Assembly: GCF_005221385.1 (NCBI RefSeq)
Contig: NZ_CP039903.1
Coordinates: forward strand, 930,001 to 994,000
DNA length: 64,000 bases
Source of the DNA: Agrobacterium tumefaciens
Lineage (GTDB): Bacteria > Pseudomonadota > Alphaproteobacteria > Rhizobiales > Rhizobiaceae
Direction of reading: 5' to 3'
A program made the position numbers and the translations under genes. Within the stretch, counting starts at the first letter, position 1; every line of letters begins with the position of its first letter. Positions 7,810-16,728 of this stretch are shown piece after piece. The notes beneath the pieces were generated by a model. It saw only the letters and a program-made list of their open reading frames with translations, had not been told where the DNA came from and did not search any database.

Positions 7810-9359
7810 TAGGCGTTTTCCGATTTGAGCAGCCGTATCGGCGTCAGGAACAGGATCTTGAGATCGAGGAAAAGCGACCAGTTCTCGATGTAATAAAGAT
7901 CATATTCGGTGCGGAACTTGATCTTGTCGCCATGGTCGATTTCGCCGCGCCAGCCATTGATCTGCGCCCAGCCGGTCACGCCGGGCTTGACCTTGTGGCG
8001 CGCGAAATAATGCTCCACCACTTCGGTATATTTCAGATCGCCGGTCTGGGCATGGACTGCGTGCGGGCGCGGGCCGACCAGCGAGAGATCGCCATAGAGA
8101 ACGTTGAAGAGCTGCGGCAGCTCGTCCATCGACGATTTGCGCAGGAAGCGGCCGACGGGTGTGACGCGCGGATCGTTCTTGGTGACGGCCTTCTTGGCGG
8201 TCGGATCGCTGAGTTCCGTATACATGGAGCGGAACTTCCAGACATTGATCGTCTCATTGTTGAAGCCGTGACGCTTCTGTTTGAAGAGGACCGGGCCTTT
8301 GGAGGTGGCCTTGACGGCAATGCCGGCACCCAGCATCACCGGCCAGAAAAGGGCGATGCCGAGGAGGCTGAAGGTGATGTCGAATATCCGTTTCGCCACC
8401 GAATCCCAGTCGCGGATCGGCTTGTCGAACACATCGAGCATCGGCACATTGCCCACATGCGAATAGGCGCGCGGACGGAACCGCAATTTATTGGCATGTG
8501 CGGCGATGCGAATATCGACGGGCAGCACCCAGAGTTTGCGCAGGAGCTGGAGAATGCGGGCCTCTGCGCTGAGCGGCAGGGCGATGATCAGCATGTCGAG
8601 CTTTGTCAGGCGGGCAAATTCCACCAGTTCGGCAAAGGTGCCGAGCTTGGGATAACCGGCGACGACATCGGGAGAGCGCTCGCTTTTCCGGTCGTCGAAA
8701 ATCCCGCAGATGCGGATATCGTTGTCCGACTGCTGCTCGAGCGAACGGATGAGGTCTCTGGCAGCATCACCGCCGCCGACGATGACGGCGCGGCGTTCCA
8801 TGACGCCATTACGACCCCAGTGGCGAATGGCAAAGCCAAGGATCAACCGTCCGGTGAAAATGGCTACCGCGCCAATCGCATACCATATGCCGAAAGCCGG
8901 CCAGGAATGCAGCGCATCGGGAAAAAACACGAGAAGGAAACAGGCGGCACCCACGAAAGACAGACACACGGCGCCTTGAATGCGGGCAAACATCTTCAGC
9001 GGCGTGCGCAGCGTTGGCAACTGATAACAATCGCCCGCCTGCAGCAGGAACACACAGAGTGCCGCGCCCAGCACGCCGGCGCTGAAAACCGCCAGAAAGG
9101 TTTCGAGACCCCGATCGGCGGCGATGCCGTTGACGATGGCGGCAATGACCACAAGCATCGTGAATTCCAGCAGCCGTAACTGGCCGATCACCATATTCGG
9201 TGAATGGTTGCCGGCACGCAGCTGGTTGGCGATCTGCCGCGCAAGCGGATTGAGAACAACGGTCTCGGACGCCGAAGGCTCACCGGCTTCGCGCTCGGAG
9301 ATTTGCTTGCGCAACGACGCCAGATCGAATTGCAGTCTGTCCTTGTCAGCCTTGGTCAT
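7806..9359 (-). CDS. uppE: Undecaprenyl-phosphate hexose-1-phosphate transferase
   Basis: A 517-residue initiating enzyme that would transfer a hexose-1-phosphate from a nucleotide sugar to undecaprenyl phosphate. The N-terminal third has four or five membrane spans, then a Rossmann-like part (RRAVIVGGGDAARDLIRSLE), and the C-terminal 200 residues are the bacterial sugar transferase domain (KRIFDITFSLLGIALFWPVM, KFRSMY, SMDELPQLFNVLYGDLSLVG, GPRPH, KPGVTGWAQING). All conserved blocks of the WbaP/ExoY/HfsE class are visible. It is coupled to the downstream polymerase-like gene. The symbol uppE is applied because this matches the initiating enzyme of the A. tumefaciens UPP locus; strain identity was not verified. 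Confidence 0.9.
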   Translation of the reverse strand: MTKADKDRLQFDLASLRKQISEREAGEPSASETVVLNPLARQIANQLRAGNHSPNMVIGQLRLLEFTMLVVIAAIVNGIAADRGLETFLAVFSAGVLGAALCVFLLQAGDCYQLPTLRTPLKMFARIQGAVCLSFVGAACFLLVFFPDALHSWPAFGIWYAIGAVAIFTGRLILGFAIRHWGRNGVMERRAVIVGGGDAARDLIRSLEQQSDNDIRICGIFDDRKSERSPDVVAGYPKLGTFAELVEFARLTKLDMLIIALPLSAEARILQLLRKLWVLPVDIRIAAHANKLRFRPRAYSHVGNVPMLDVFDKPIRDWDSVAKRIFDITFSLLGIALFWPVMLGAGIAVKATSKGPVLFKQKRHGFNNETINVWKFRSMYTELSDPTAKKAVTKNDPRVTPVGRFLRKSSMDELPQLFNVLYGDLSLVGPRPHAVHAQTGDLKYTEVVEHYFARHKVKPGVTGWAQINGWRGEIDHGDKIKFRTEYDLYYIENWSLFLDLKILFLTPIRLLKSENAY

Positions 9360-9599
9360 TACTTGGTCCGCACCCTCTAGCGGATCGGCCCGAAAATCGA
9401 GACCGATTTCCGATGGGAACGATGCGCAACTTCAAAGTGGTAAAGCGTCCTTGCGTAGCGTCCGAACGGACACACGCGCTCTACGAGCAGGAAACTAGCC
9501 GAAACATGCTAAGAAACGTTTATGATGCTTTTCTACAGGATAGCGGAATATACAATTAAAAATCGTGTTTTTAAAATGTCTTTAGACATGAGGCGCGCT

Positions 9600-10742
9600 T
9601 TAGCGGGAAAGCAGGTCGCGATAAAGCTTCATCATGTCATCGGCCATGACAGGCGTTGAAAATTTCGCCTTAAAGCTGTTGGGTGGGGGCATCACCCGCT
9701 TTGCCCAATCGTCGTTTTCAGCGTCCCTGACCATGATCTTCGCCAGCGCCTCGGCGTCTCCTGCCGGAACCAGCGCCTCGCTGTCTTCTCCCAGAACCTC
9801 GGGAATGCCACCGACATGTGAGGCGATAACCGTCTTGCCCGCTGCCAGCGCCTCAAGCACGATATAGGGCATGGCTTCGGCGCGTGAGGGAACCACCACT
9901 GTCTCCGCCAGCTCGAAGGCCTGTCTGGCGGGCATGGCGGCATGCATGGCAATCCGCCGGGAAAGCCCGGCTTTGTCGATCATCGCCGCATATTTGTCTC
10001 TGTCCGGCCCGTCACCGACGATAACGCCGGACATGGGGTGGCCGATGCTGCGTTCCATCCTCGCGAAGGCCTTGATGAAGACATCCGGGCCCTTGAGATC
10101 GCGCAACATGCCGATATAGAGGAAACGGGCGGCATCCTCGCGGGCAGGCACGGTTTCGAACTCGCTTTCCTGCACGCCGTTATAGATCATCGCCGTTCGG
10201 GTGCGCGGCTTGCCGACCTTGGCTTCATAGGTTCGCTGCTCGAAATTACAGACAAAACAGAGCGCGTCGGTGAAGTGTTCCTGAAACCGCTCAAGCCGCA
10301 GGAACAGCTGCCCCTTCAGGCTCTTGCGGTCATAATGCAGGCTGCCGCCATGCGGCGAATAGAGGCGGGCTACGCGATACCTGTTCGCCCGCAACAATGA
10401 GCCGATCAGCCGGGCAAGAGCGCCACCCTTGGCGCTGTGCCCGTGCAAGATGTCCGGCCGCAAACTTTTTATCTGGTTATAGGACCTCCAGAGCGCCAAC
10501 AGGTCGCCGGGGCCGATGGAGCGCCTGATGGGCAGGCGGGTAAGCCCGAGCTCCAGCATCGGGGTGATCTGGGCGAAAAGCCGCTCCTCATGCACGCCGC
10601 CGGTCGAACTGTCGCAGACGATGCCGACCTTGTGGCCCAGTTTCACATGTTCTTCGATCAGGTCACGCACATGGCGGAAGACACCGCCGACGGGGGAGCG
10701 GAAACAGTGAATGATGCGCAGGGGAGGGCCGTCATCCGACAT
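9600..10742 (-). CDS. GT4-family glycosyltransferase (UPP cluster)
   Basis: A 380-residue GT-B fold glycosyltransferase of family GT4. The N-terminal domain shows RIIHCFRSPVGGVFRHVRDL, and the C-terminal domain carries the donor-binding E(X)7E motif in SRAEAMPYIVLEALAAGKTV followed by SHVGGIPEVLGED. It should add a sugar to the lipid-linked repeat unit on the cytoplasmic face. The frame continues to 10781, but the ATG at 10742 has GGAGTG six bases upstream and clears the upstream gene's stop by 16 bases. It lies between the export lipoprotein gene and the hexose-transferase gene, 240 bases from the latter. By position it would be uppD. Confidence 0.9.
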   Translation of the reverse strand: MSDDGPPLRIIHCFRSPVGGVFRHVRDLIEEHVKLGHKVGIVCDSSTGGVHEERLFAQITPMLELGLTRLPIRRSIGPGDLLALWRSYNQIKSLRPDILHGHSAKGGALARLIGSLLRANRYRVARLYSPHGGSLHYDRKSLKGQLFLRLERFQEHFTDALCFVCNFEQRTYEAKVGKPRTRTAMIYNGVQESEFETVPAREDAARFLYIGMLRDLKGPDVFIKAFARMERSIGHPMSGVIVGDGPDRDKYAAMIDKAGLSRRIAMHAAMPARQAFELAETVVVPSRAEAMPYIVLEALAAGKTVIASHVGGIPEVLGEDSEALVPAGDAEALAKIMVRDAENDDWAKRVMPPPNSFKAKFSTPVMADDMMKLYRDLLSR

Positions 10743-10758
10743 GTGTGCCACTCCGTTT

Positions 10759-11331
10759 TCAGAAGAAGCGTTCACGCACATAGACCGTATCGCCCGCCAG
10801 AATGGGAGCGGTGATGCCGATCCGGCCGGTCATTACCTCGGCATTGATCTTGCGGGTAAGATCGACATCGGCCTGATTGGCGCGCGGGGTGAACCCGCCG
10901 GCAATGGCAATGGCGTTCTGCACCGTCATGCCCGGCACATAGGAATATTGGCCGGGACGACCAACTTCACCCATGATGAAGACGGGGCGATAACGGTCGA
11001 TCTCGATCGTCACGTCGGGATCGCGCAGATAACCCTGGCGCAATTTCGCGGCAATGGCGGCTTCGAGCTGCGGCAGCGTCTTGCCGCGCGCAGGAACCTG
11101 GCCGACAAGCGGGAAGGCGACATAACCAGCCTGATCGACCGTATAGGTATTCGTCAGCCCCACCTGTTCGAAGACGTTGATGCGCAGCCTGTCGCCGCTA
11201 TCGACATGATAGGGTTGCAGGGCCGCCTCATTGAATGAGCGCGGCGCGGGTTGATATGCCGCGCAACCGGAAAGGGCCGTCAGAACGGCAAGCGTCAGTG
11301 CGGTGACATGTCGTGATCCGGCGAGCGGCAT
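10759..11331 (-). CDS. uppC: Wza-type polysaccharide export lipoprotein
   Basis: A 190-residue outer-membrane polysaccharide export protein. A lipoprotein signal peptide ends in the lipobox LSGC near residue 22. The Poly_export domain follows (VDSGDRLRINVFEQVGLTNT, then FPLVGQVPARGKTLPQLEAA), and an SLBB-like segment comes next (FIMGEVGRPGQYSYVPGMTV). It is shorter than E. coli Wza (about 380 residues) and comparable to HfsD/ExoF-type proteins with one SLBB repeat. It probably forms the export channel with the co-polymerase encoded divergently at 11542. The symbol uppC is recalled for the Wza homologue of the Agrobacterium UPP locus. Confidence 0.88.
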   Translation of the reverse strand: MPLAGSRHVTALTLAVLTALSGCAAYQPAPRSFNEAALQPYHVDSGDRLRINVFEQVGLTNTYTVDQAGYVAFPLVGQVPARGKTLPQLEAAIAAKLRQGYLRDPDVTIEIDRYRPVFIMGEVGRPGQYSYVPGMTVQNAIAIAGGFTPRANQADVDLTRKINAEVMTGRIGITAPILAGDTVYVRERFF

Positions 11332-11541
11332 CTCATCTGGCTCCGAGTCGATCTATGAGCATTCTTATCGTTCTGTTAGGGTTAATGCGCGGTAAACAGT
11401 CGGTCCGGAGTATTGCAATATCCGATTTATTTTGTCGGATTCGTCGAGATTAACTGTTGTGTTACCGCCAAGACTTACAATCCGCGAAAATTGGCCATCT
11501 ATATTTGAGCGCCCGAGGTTTGTCTCGGTTACGGAGCCCAC
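11332..11541. promoter_or_regulatory. Divergent promoter region of the polysaccharide cluster
   Basis: About 210 bases separate the minus-strand export operon from the plus-strand co-polymerase gene. The region is AT-rich compared with its flanks and must carry promoters in both directions, but no defined regulator site was identified. Confidence 0.4.
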
Positions 11542-13815
11542 ATGAACGGCGATCGCATTGACGACAGGGATGTGGATATCGATCTGGCACAGCTTGTTGC
11601 AGCCATATGGCGGCGCAAGGGCCGGATCGCGGCCGTCACGCTTCTGGCCGGCGGCGCCGCCTTCGTGATCGCCAGCATGATGTCGCCCGCCTATAAGGGC
11701 GAGGCGCGTGTCCTCATCGAATCCCGCGCGGCCTCCTTTGGCGCTTCGCAGCAGTCGAATGCGCCAGCCGAGCCGGTGCTCGATGAATTGACCGTTTCCA
11801 GCCAGGTGCAAATCCTGCAATCGGTCGACCTCATCAAGCAGGTCGCGAAAAACATGAAGCTCTATGAGCTGGAGGAGTTCGACCCGGAGGCGCGTCCGTC
11901 GCTGGTGTCGGGCCTGCTGGTCGCCGTCGGCCTCAAGAAAGATCCGCTGCAGGTGCAACCCGAAGAGCGGGTGCTGAAGGCTTTCCGCGAGAAATTGCAG
12001 GTCTATCAGGTCGAAAGCTCACGCGTTATCACCGTTGAGTTTTCTTCGGAAGATCCGAAGCTCGCCGCCGCCATCCCCAATGAGATGATGAAGGCTTATA
12101 TCGCGCTGCAAAGTGGCGCGAAACTCGATACGAGCACGGAGGCAGCGCGCTGGCTGGAGCCGGAAATCGCCAATCTGCGCGAAAAGGTGCGTGAGGCGGA
12201 CAGGAAGGTCGCGGATTATCGCGCCTCATCCGATCTCCTGTCGGCCGGGCAGGGCGAAACGCTCGCTACCCGCCAGCTCAGTGATATTTCGACCGAACTC
12301 GGCCGTATCCGTGGGGAGCGCGCGAATGCGGAAGCACGGGCGGAAGGCGTGCGCAATGCGCTTTCCAGCGGCCGGCCGCTCGATACGTTTCCGGACGTCG
12401 TCGGTTCCCCGACGATCCAGCGGTTGAAGGAAAACGAAACGGGTATCCGCAGCCAGATTTCCGATCTGACCTCCTCGCTGCTGGAAGGCCATCCACGCAT
12501 CAGGGCGCTACGCAACCAGCTGGAGGGCATACAGCGGCAGATTCAGGAAGAAACCCGCAAGGTGCTGGCAAGCCTCGAAAACGAAGCCAATGTTTCCCGC
12601 CTGCGCGAACGGCAACTGGTGCAGCAATTGAACGTGCTGAAATCGGAAAGCGTGCGCGCCGGGGAGCAGCAGGTCGGCTTGAACGATCTGGAACGCGAGG
12701 CCTCGGCCCAACGCCAGCTTCTGGAAACCTATCTTGCCCGTTACCGTGAGGCGACCTCGCGCGCCGGTTCGGTAGATTCCACGCCCGCCGACGCGCGCGT
12801 GATCTCAGGCGCGGTGGAGCCGCGTGAACCCTATTTCCCGAAAACCGGAGCCATCACCATCGTCGTCACGCTGGCGGCCTTCCTGCTCTCCTGCATTGTG
12901 GTCATGCTGGTGGAACTCTTCACCGGGCGCGCCTTGAAGCCGGTAGGCAGAAATCAGGTTCCGCCGCTCTCCGATCCGCCTGCGCCGACGCGGAAACCCG
13001 CCGGCACGGACGAGACTACGGATTTGCCGCAACAACCGGTTGCCACACATCATGAGCCGTCGCCGCCGGTCGCCCAGGCCATGCCCGCTGCCGCCTACCA
13101 GCAGCAACCCATTGTCGAAGAGGTGCGGCCGGCACCAGTCGCCGCTGCCACTGCTGCTGCTTCGGTTTTGCCGGTGGAAGAGGTAGCGCCTTTGAAAGAA
13201 GAGGCAGAGAAAGACGAGATCGAAACCTCCGACGATTTCTCGATCGATGCCGTTGCGGGCTTTCTGGCGACCCGCCTTGCCAAGCCCGTCGCCGCCGTTG
13301 TGTCTCCAGCCGGAGACAGCGGTTCGACCACTACCGTCATGCTGGCGCGCGCCCTGTCTGAAATGGGCCGCTCGGTCGTTCTCGTCGATATGACGGCCTC
13401 TGCCTGTCCCACGCGTCTGATGGTGCCCGAGGCCGGGCTGCCTGGTGTCATGGACCTTCTGGCGGGTGCCGCCGCCTTTGGCGAAACCATTCACGGCGAC
13501 CGGCTGTCCGATGCGCATATCGTGCCGCGCGGCAATGCGCAGCCGCGTGAGGCCATGCGGGCCATCGATCGCCTGACGATGATTCTAAGCGCTCTATCTG
13601 ACGCCTATGATACGGTGTTGGTTGAATGCGGCGCGGTGCAGATTTCGAGCCTTGAAAAAATGCTGCGCAATCTGCCGGCGGAAATCATCGTTTCGGTGCC
13701 CGGCAAGGATGGCGAGATGCTGGAGAAGACGCTCGGTGAACTGGTGGTCCAGGGCTACGAACAGGCATTGCCGATGACGGGCATGCGCAAGCCGGGTCAT
13801 CTGAGCGCCGCCTGA
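11542..13815 (+). CDS. Wzz/Wzc-type polysaccharide co-polymerase with degenerate kinase domain
   Basis: A 757-residue inner-membrane chain-length determinant/export protein. The N-terminal Wzz domain starts with TM1 near residues 30-52, has a long periplasmic coiled-coil region (about 190-405), and ends with TM2 near 433-460 before a Pro/Ala-rich linker (470-570). The C-terminal domain resembles the BY-kinase ATPase, but its P-loop reads SPAGDSGSTTT (around residue 587): the invariant Walker A lysine is missing. A Walker A'-like block (VVLVDMTAS) remains, and there is no C-terminal tyrosine cluster. It is likely a structural, non-phosphorylating co-polymerase. By position it would be uppB. 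It is transcribed away from the Wza-type gene. Confidence 0.88.
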   Translation: MNGDRIDDRDVDIDLAQLVAAIWRRKGRIAAVTLLAGGAAFVIASMMSPAYKGEARVLIESRAASFGASQQSNAPAEPVLDELTVSSQVQILQSVDLIKQVAKNMKLYELEEFDPEARPSLVSGLLVAVGLKKDPLQVQPEERVLKAFREKLQVYQVESSRVITVEFSSEDPKLAAAIPNEMMKAYIALQSGAKLDTSTEAARWLEPEIANLREKVREADRKVADYRASSDLLSAGQGETLATRQLSDISTELGRIRGERANAEARAEGVRNALSSGRPLDTFPDVVGSPTIQRLKENETGIRSQISDLTSSLLEGHPRIRALRNQLEGIQRQIQEETRKVLASLENEANVSRLRERQLVQQLNVLKSESVRAGEQQVGLNDLEREASAQRQLLETYLARYREATSRAGSVDSTPADARVISGAVEPREPYFPKTGAITIVVTLAAFLLSCIVVMLVELFTGRALKPVGRNQVPPLSDPPAPTRKPAGTDETTDLPQQPVATHHEPSPPVAQAMPAAAYQQQPIVEEVRPAPVAAATAAASVLPVEEVAPLKEEAEKDEIETSDDFSIDAVAGFLATRLAKPVAAVVSPAGDSGSTTTVMLARALSEMGRSVVLVDMTASACPTRLMVPEAGLPGVMDLLAGAAAFGETIHGDRLSDAHIVPRGNAQPREAMRAIDRLTMILSALSDAYDTVLVECGAVQISSLEKMLRNLPAEIIVSVPGKDGEMLEKTLGELVVQGYEQALPMTGMRKPGHLSAA

Positions 13816-13831
13816 CGGACGGCAAACCCTC

Positions 13832-15064
13832 TCAGTCAGTAACAGACATGGCGTCCGTTCTTGGCCGCCCGGCGCGAAAACGCTGGATCAGCGCATAAAG
13901 CGCCGGGTTGGACTTGATCAGGCTTTTCGTCTTTGCGATGGCGACATAGGCCGAGGCCGCTGCGCGCCCCTTCAACGTCACCGGCAGGAATATATCGTGC
14001 TGGGCGGTGGAAAGCGGGCACCAGCTGCGTTTGTAAAGCTGATCGCCGACGCCGAAATCGAAGAGTGCGGCTTTCTCTCTGCAGGCGCGTTCGATCATCA
14101 GCCAGAACAGCAACTCGCCGGGGCTGAGTTCCGAAACCACCTCATCGATCGATCCGAACTGGCAGATGATGTGGTCCTGCTTGCGCGAAAGCCCGGATAT
14201 GGCGGCAATGACGCCCTCGTATTCCCCATGCAGGCGAATGGCGTGCAACTCCAGAAGACTGTCCGTACCCGTTTCCGGGAAGTTGGCCAGATCGTAGAAA
14301 AACTCCTTCACCGATTGGCTTCGGAAAACATCCGGGATGCCTTGGGAGGCGAACCGGGTGGACTTTTGCCGGAAGAAGGCCTGCAATAATTCGCATTTTT
14401 CCTGTGGCGAACGGGCAATCACGTGGCTGTAACCGCCCATTTCCTCGGCCCTTCGGCTCTGGATACGGAATTTCTTCCGTCGTCTCTTGGCATTGACCTG
14501 CCGCAAGGTGCTTTCAAAACTTTCCAGCAGCGGCAGTTGAAAGGCCGGGTTCTGGTTTTCGACGGAAGCCAGATAGGAAAGCGGATTGGTCCTGCCGCGC
14601 CAGGTGAGCGGTATGTTCTGCAAGGCCAGAATATCCGCCCGGCCATGCAGCAGTTTTCGCGCCTCGCGGGCAATCGCTGCCGCCGTCTTATGTTCTGCCT
14701 GCTCGGCAAAGGACGGCTCGAAAAGCCCGGTATTGATATTGTTAAAACGGCCGCCCGGAAAACGCGCCTTGCGGATACCGCCTTCCTGCACGATTTCGAG
14801 CGGCAGCAGGAAGACCGTCTTTGCGCCCTGTCTGCCGCGAATGATGAGCAGCGGGCTTTTCTGGGTCTGCGCCCAGATGGAGCACCAGCCGAAACCCTGA
14901 TGCAGGGAATTGAGCGGGTCGCTCTCCATCCGCTCCCAATCGGTGCGGATGGTGGAAGCGTCATCGACGAGATCGATCACCAGACGGTCGGCACCCCGCC
15001 GCTCGCCTTGCATGGCGCTCGACGCTTTGCTCTCGCTGACTGTGACCGGCCCCTCAGCCGCCAT
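13832..15064 (-). CDS. GNAT-type acyltransferase (FemAB/CelD-like), UPP cluster
   Basis: A 410-residue cytoplasmic protein of the GNAT Acetyltransf_6 (FemAB-like, CelD/HfsK) group. Conserved blocks include FGWCSIWAQTQKSPLLIIRG near residue 60, KRRRKKFRIQSRRAEEMGG in the centre, and FDFGVGDQLYKRSWCP near residue 345. Such enzymes acylate sugars of holdfast-like and other surface polysaccharides and alter their adhesion. The gene is convergent with the co-polymerase gene, with 16 bases between the stops. By position it would be uppA. The predicted acceptor is a polysaccharide intermediate; the donor and exact sugar cannot be read from the sequence. Confidence 0.8.
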   Translation of the reverse strand: MAAEGPVTVSESKASSAMQGERRGADRLVIDLVDDASTIRTDWERMESDPLNSLHQGFGWCSIWAQTQKSPLLIIRGRQGAKTVFLLPLEIVQEGGIRKARFPGGRFNNINTGLFEPSFAEQAEHKTAAAIAREARKLLHGRADILALQNIPLTWRGRTNPLSYLASVENQNPAFQLPLLESFESTLRQVNAKRRRKKFRIQSRRAEEMGGYSHVIARSPQEKCELLQAFFRQKSTRFASQGIPDVFRSQSVKEFFYDLANFPETGTDSLLELHAIRLHGEYEGVIAAISGLSRKQDHIICQFGSIDEVVSELSPGELLFWLMIERACREKAALFDFGVGDQLYKRSWCPLSTAQHDIFLPVTLKGRAAASAYVAIAKTKSLIKSNPALYALIQRFRAGRPRTDAMSVTD

Positions 15065-15161
15065 CCACTCTCTCCGGTTGTTTCGGTGGGACTATATCGC
15101 TGAGCGGCAAACAATCAGTTTATAAAATTGCGACCTCAGGGTGTTGCGCAACGGTTGGCGC

Positions 15162-15374
15162 TTATCCCTGTTTTTTGGGCCCTGCCATCCATTTGATGAT
15201 GAGCATGGCCGGCAATATCCACAAAAGCCCGCTCAGCACGAAATAGGCCAGATGCACCCACCACGGCGATTGCGCCAGTGTCGCCGATGCAATGGCCGTC
15301 GCGGCCACGGCGTAGATGACGACGAGGCAGATGATGACGATGGTGCCGATAAGCGATCTGAGGCGAGGGGGCAT
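15162..15374 (-). CDS. DUF2842 membrane protein
   Basis: A 70-residue protein of the DUF2842 family with two membrane spans: SLIGTIVIICLVVIYAVAAT and AYFVLSGLLWILPAMLIIKW, separated by a short Trp-containing loop (SPWWVHL). The C-terminus is basic. The ATG at 15374 has GGAAG six bases upstream; an in-frame ATG at 15389 with GGGAGA upstream is a close alternative. The longer frame to 15446 runs into a dispersed repeat and is not used. Function unknown; members are common in alphaproteobacteria. Confidence 0.8.
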   Translation of the reverse strand: MPPRLRSLIGTIVIICLVVIYAVAATAIASATLAQSPWWVHLAYFVLSGLLWILPAMLIIKWMAGPKKQG

Positions 15375-15390
15375 GAAATCTTCCATCATG

Positions 15391-15450
15391 AGAGCATGTC
15401 TCCCAAAAGTGTCATCGGTTTTGGGAAAAAGACATGCGCAAAACAAAAAA
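15391..15450. repeat. Dispersed palindromic element (rhizobial intergenic repeat), copy 1
   Basis: An imperfect palindrome with arms GCATGTCTCCCAAAA and TTTTGGGAAAAAGACATGC around a GTGTCATCGG centre, followed by GCAAAACAAAAAA. It matches the element at 56693-56755 in order and spacing of its blocks (GAGCAT, AAAAGTG, CGGTTTT, ATGCG, AAACAAAAA), so the two are copies of one family. Confidence 0.65.
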
Positions 15451-15603
15451 ATAGATCGTCTTGGCGATTCGAAGAAGAGGCAGGACGATCTGATATGTAA
15501 GCGCGACTATACCGCCGCGACCGCATGCCGCAAACCCTGAGGCCTTGTTTTGTGGTGCCGGTTGGGGCTAATCAACATGACTGTATGAGGGAGACCTGAA
15601 AAG

Positions 15604-16722
15604 ATGCGTTCGAGCAGCATGACGATGGCAAACGGTTCTGCGGAAATGGTGGTGGAGGCTGCCCTGCAGAAGCAGGAAAAGAACCGCCGCCTGCTGCGCA
15701 TCTGGCTGCGCGTCGTTCTTTTCACGCTCTTCTGTCTCGTGCTGGTCGGCGGCGCCACGCGGCTTACCGAATCCGGCCTGTCGATCACCGAATGGAAGCC
15801 TATCCACGGCGCCATCCCGCCGCTTTCGGTTGCCGAATGGGAAGAGGAATTCCAGCTTTACAAGCGCATTCCCCAATATCAGGAAATCAACAGGGGCATG
15901 TCGCTTGATGAGTTCAAGACGATTTTCTGGTGGGAATGGGCGCATCGCCTGCTTGCCCGCGCCATCGGTCTCATCTTCGCCCTGCCGCTCGCCTTTTTCT
16001 GGTTGACGGGCCGCGTCGAAAAGCGTTTGCGCCTGCCGCTGGTCGGTCTTCTGGCGCTTGGCGGTTTTCAGGGCTTTATCGGCTGGTGGATGGTCTCTTC
16101 CGGTCTCGTCAATCGCACGGATGTCTCGCAATATCGCCTCGCCACGCATCTGACCATCGCCTGCCTCATCTTCGCGGGCTGCATGTGGATATTGCGTGGC
16201 CTGTCGCATCATTCGCCTGAAACGGCAGACGAAAAGACGGGCAGGGGCTTTGCCGGCCTGTTGACGGTGCTCTGTCTGTTCCAGATCTATCTCGGCGCGC
16301 TGGTGGCGGGGCTGAATGCCGGCCTTTCCTACAACACCTGGCCGCTGATGGACGGTTCACTGGTGCCGGGCGATCTCTTCCTGCAGCAGCCCTGGTGGAT
16401 CAACCTCTTCGAAAACCCCAAGACGGTGCAGTTCATCCACCGTGTCGGCGCCTATACGCTTTTCGCCGCCACGCTGTGGCACATGGTGTCCATTGCCCGT
16501 GCCCTGCCGAATACGCCACACGCACGCCGCGCCGTGCTGTTCTTCGTGCTCGTTTCCATTCAGGCAGCGCTCGGCATCACCACGCTTCTCATGCATGTGG
16601 ATATCCACGTGGCGCTCGCCCATCAGGGCATGGCCTTGATCGTGCTTGGATTTGCGGTTGCCCACTGGCGCGGTTTCATTGGCGAATATCCGGCACCTGT
16701 CGCCGTCGAAGTCAGGGACTAA
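15604..16722 (+). CDS. ctaA: Haem A synthase (COX15/CtaA)
   Basis: A 372-residue inner-membrane enzyme that oxidises haem O to haem A for cytochrome aa3 oxidase. It has about eight membrane helices. Conserved blocks are VLVGGATRLTESGLSITEWK near residue 45, FWWEWAHRLLARAIGL (haem-ligand His) near 115, ATHLTIACLIFAG near 182, QFIHRVGAYTLFAATLWHMV near 278 and LMHVDIHVALAHQGMA near 330, giving the four expected histidines. Length fits the alphaproteobacterial/mitochondrial type. GGGAGA lies ten bases upstream of the ATG; an ATG five codons downstream is an alternative. It is convergent with the phosphotransferase gene, seven bases apart. Confidence 0.95.
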   Translation: MRSSSMTMANGSAEMVVEAALQKQEKNRRLLRIWLRVVLFTLFCLVLVGGATRLTESGLSITEWKPIHGAIPPLSVAEWEEEFQLYKRIPQYQEINRGMSLDEFKTIFWWEWAHRLLARAIGLIFALPLAFFWLTGRVEKRLRLPLVGLLALGGFQGFIGWWMVSSGLVNRTDVSQYRLATHLTIACLIFAGCMWILRGLSHHSPETADEKTGRGFAGLLTVLCLFQIYLGALVAGLNAGLSYNTWPLMDGSLVPGDLFLQQPWWINLFENPKTVQFIHRVGAYTLFAATLWHMVSIARALPNTPHARRAVLFFVLVSIQAALGITTLLMHVDIHVALAHQGMALIVLGFAVAHWRGFIGEYPAPVAVEVRD

Positions 16723-16728
16723 GCGCGC

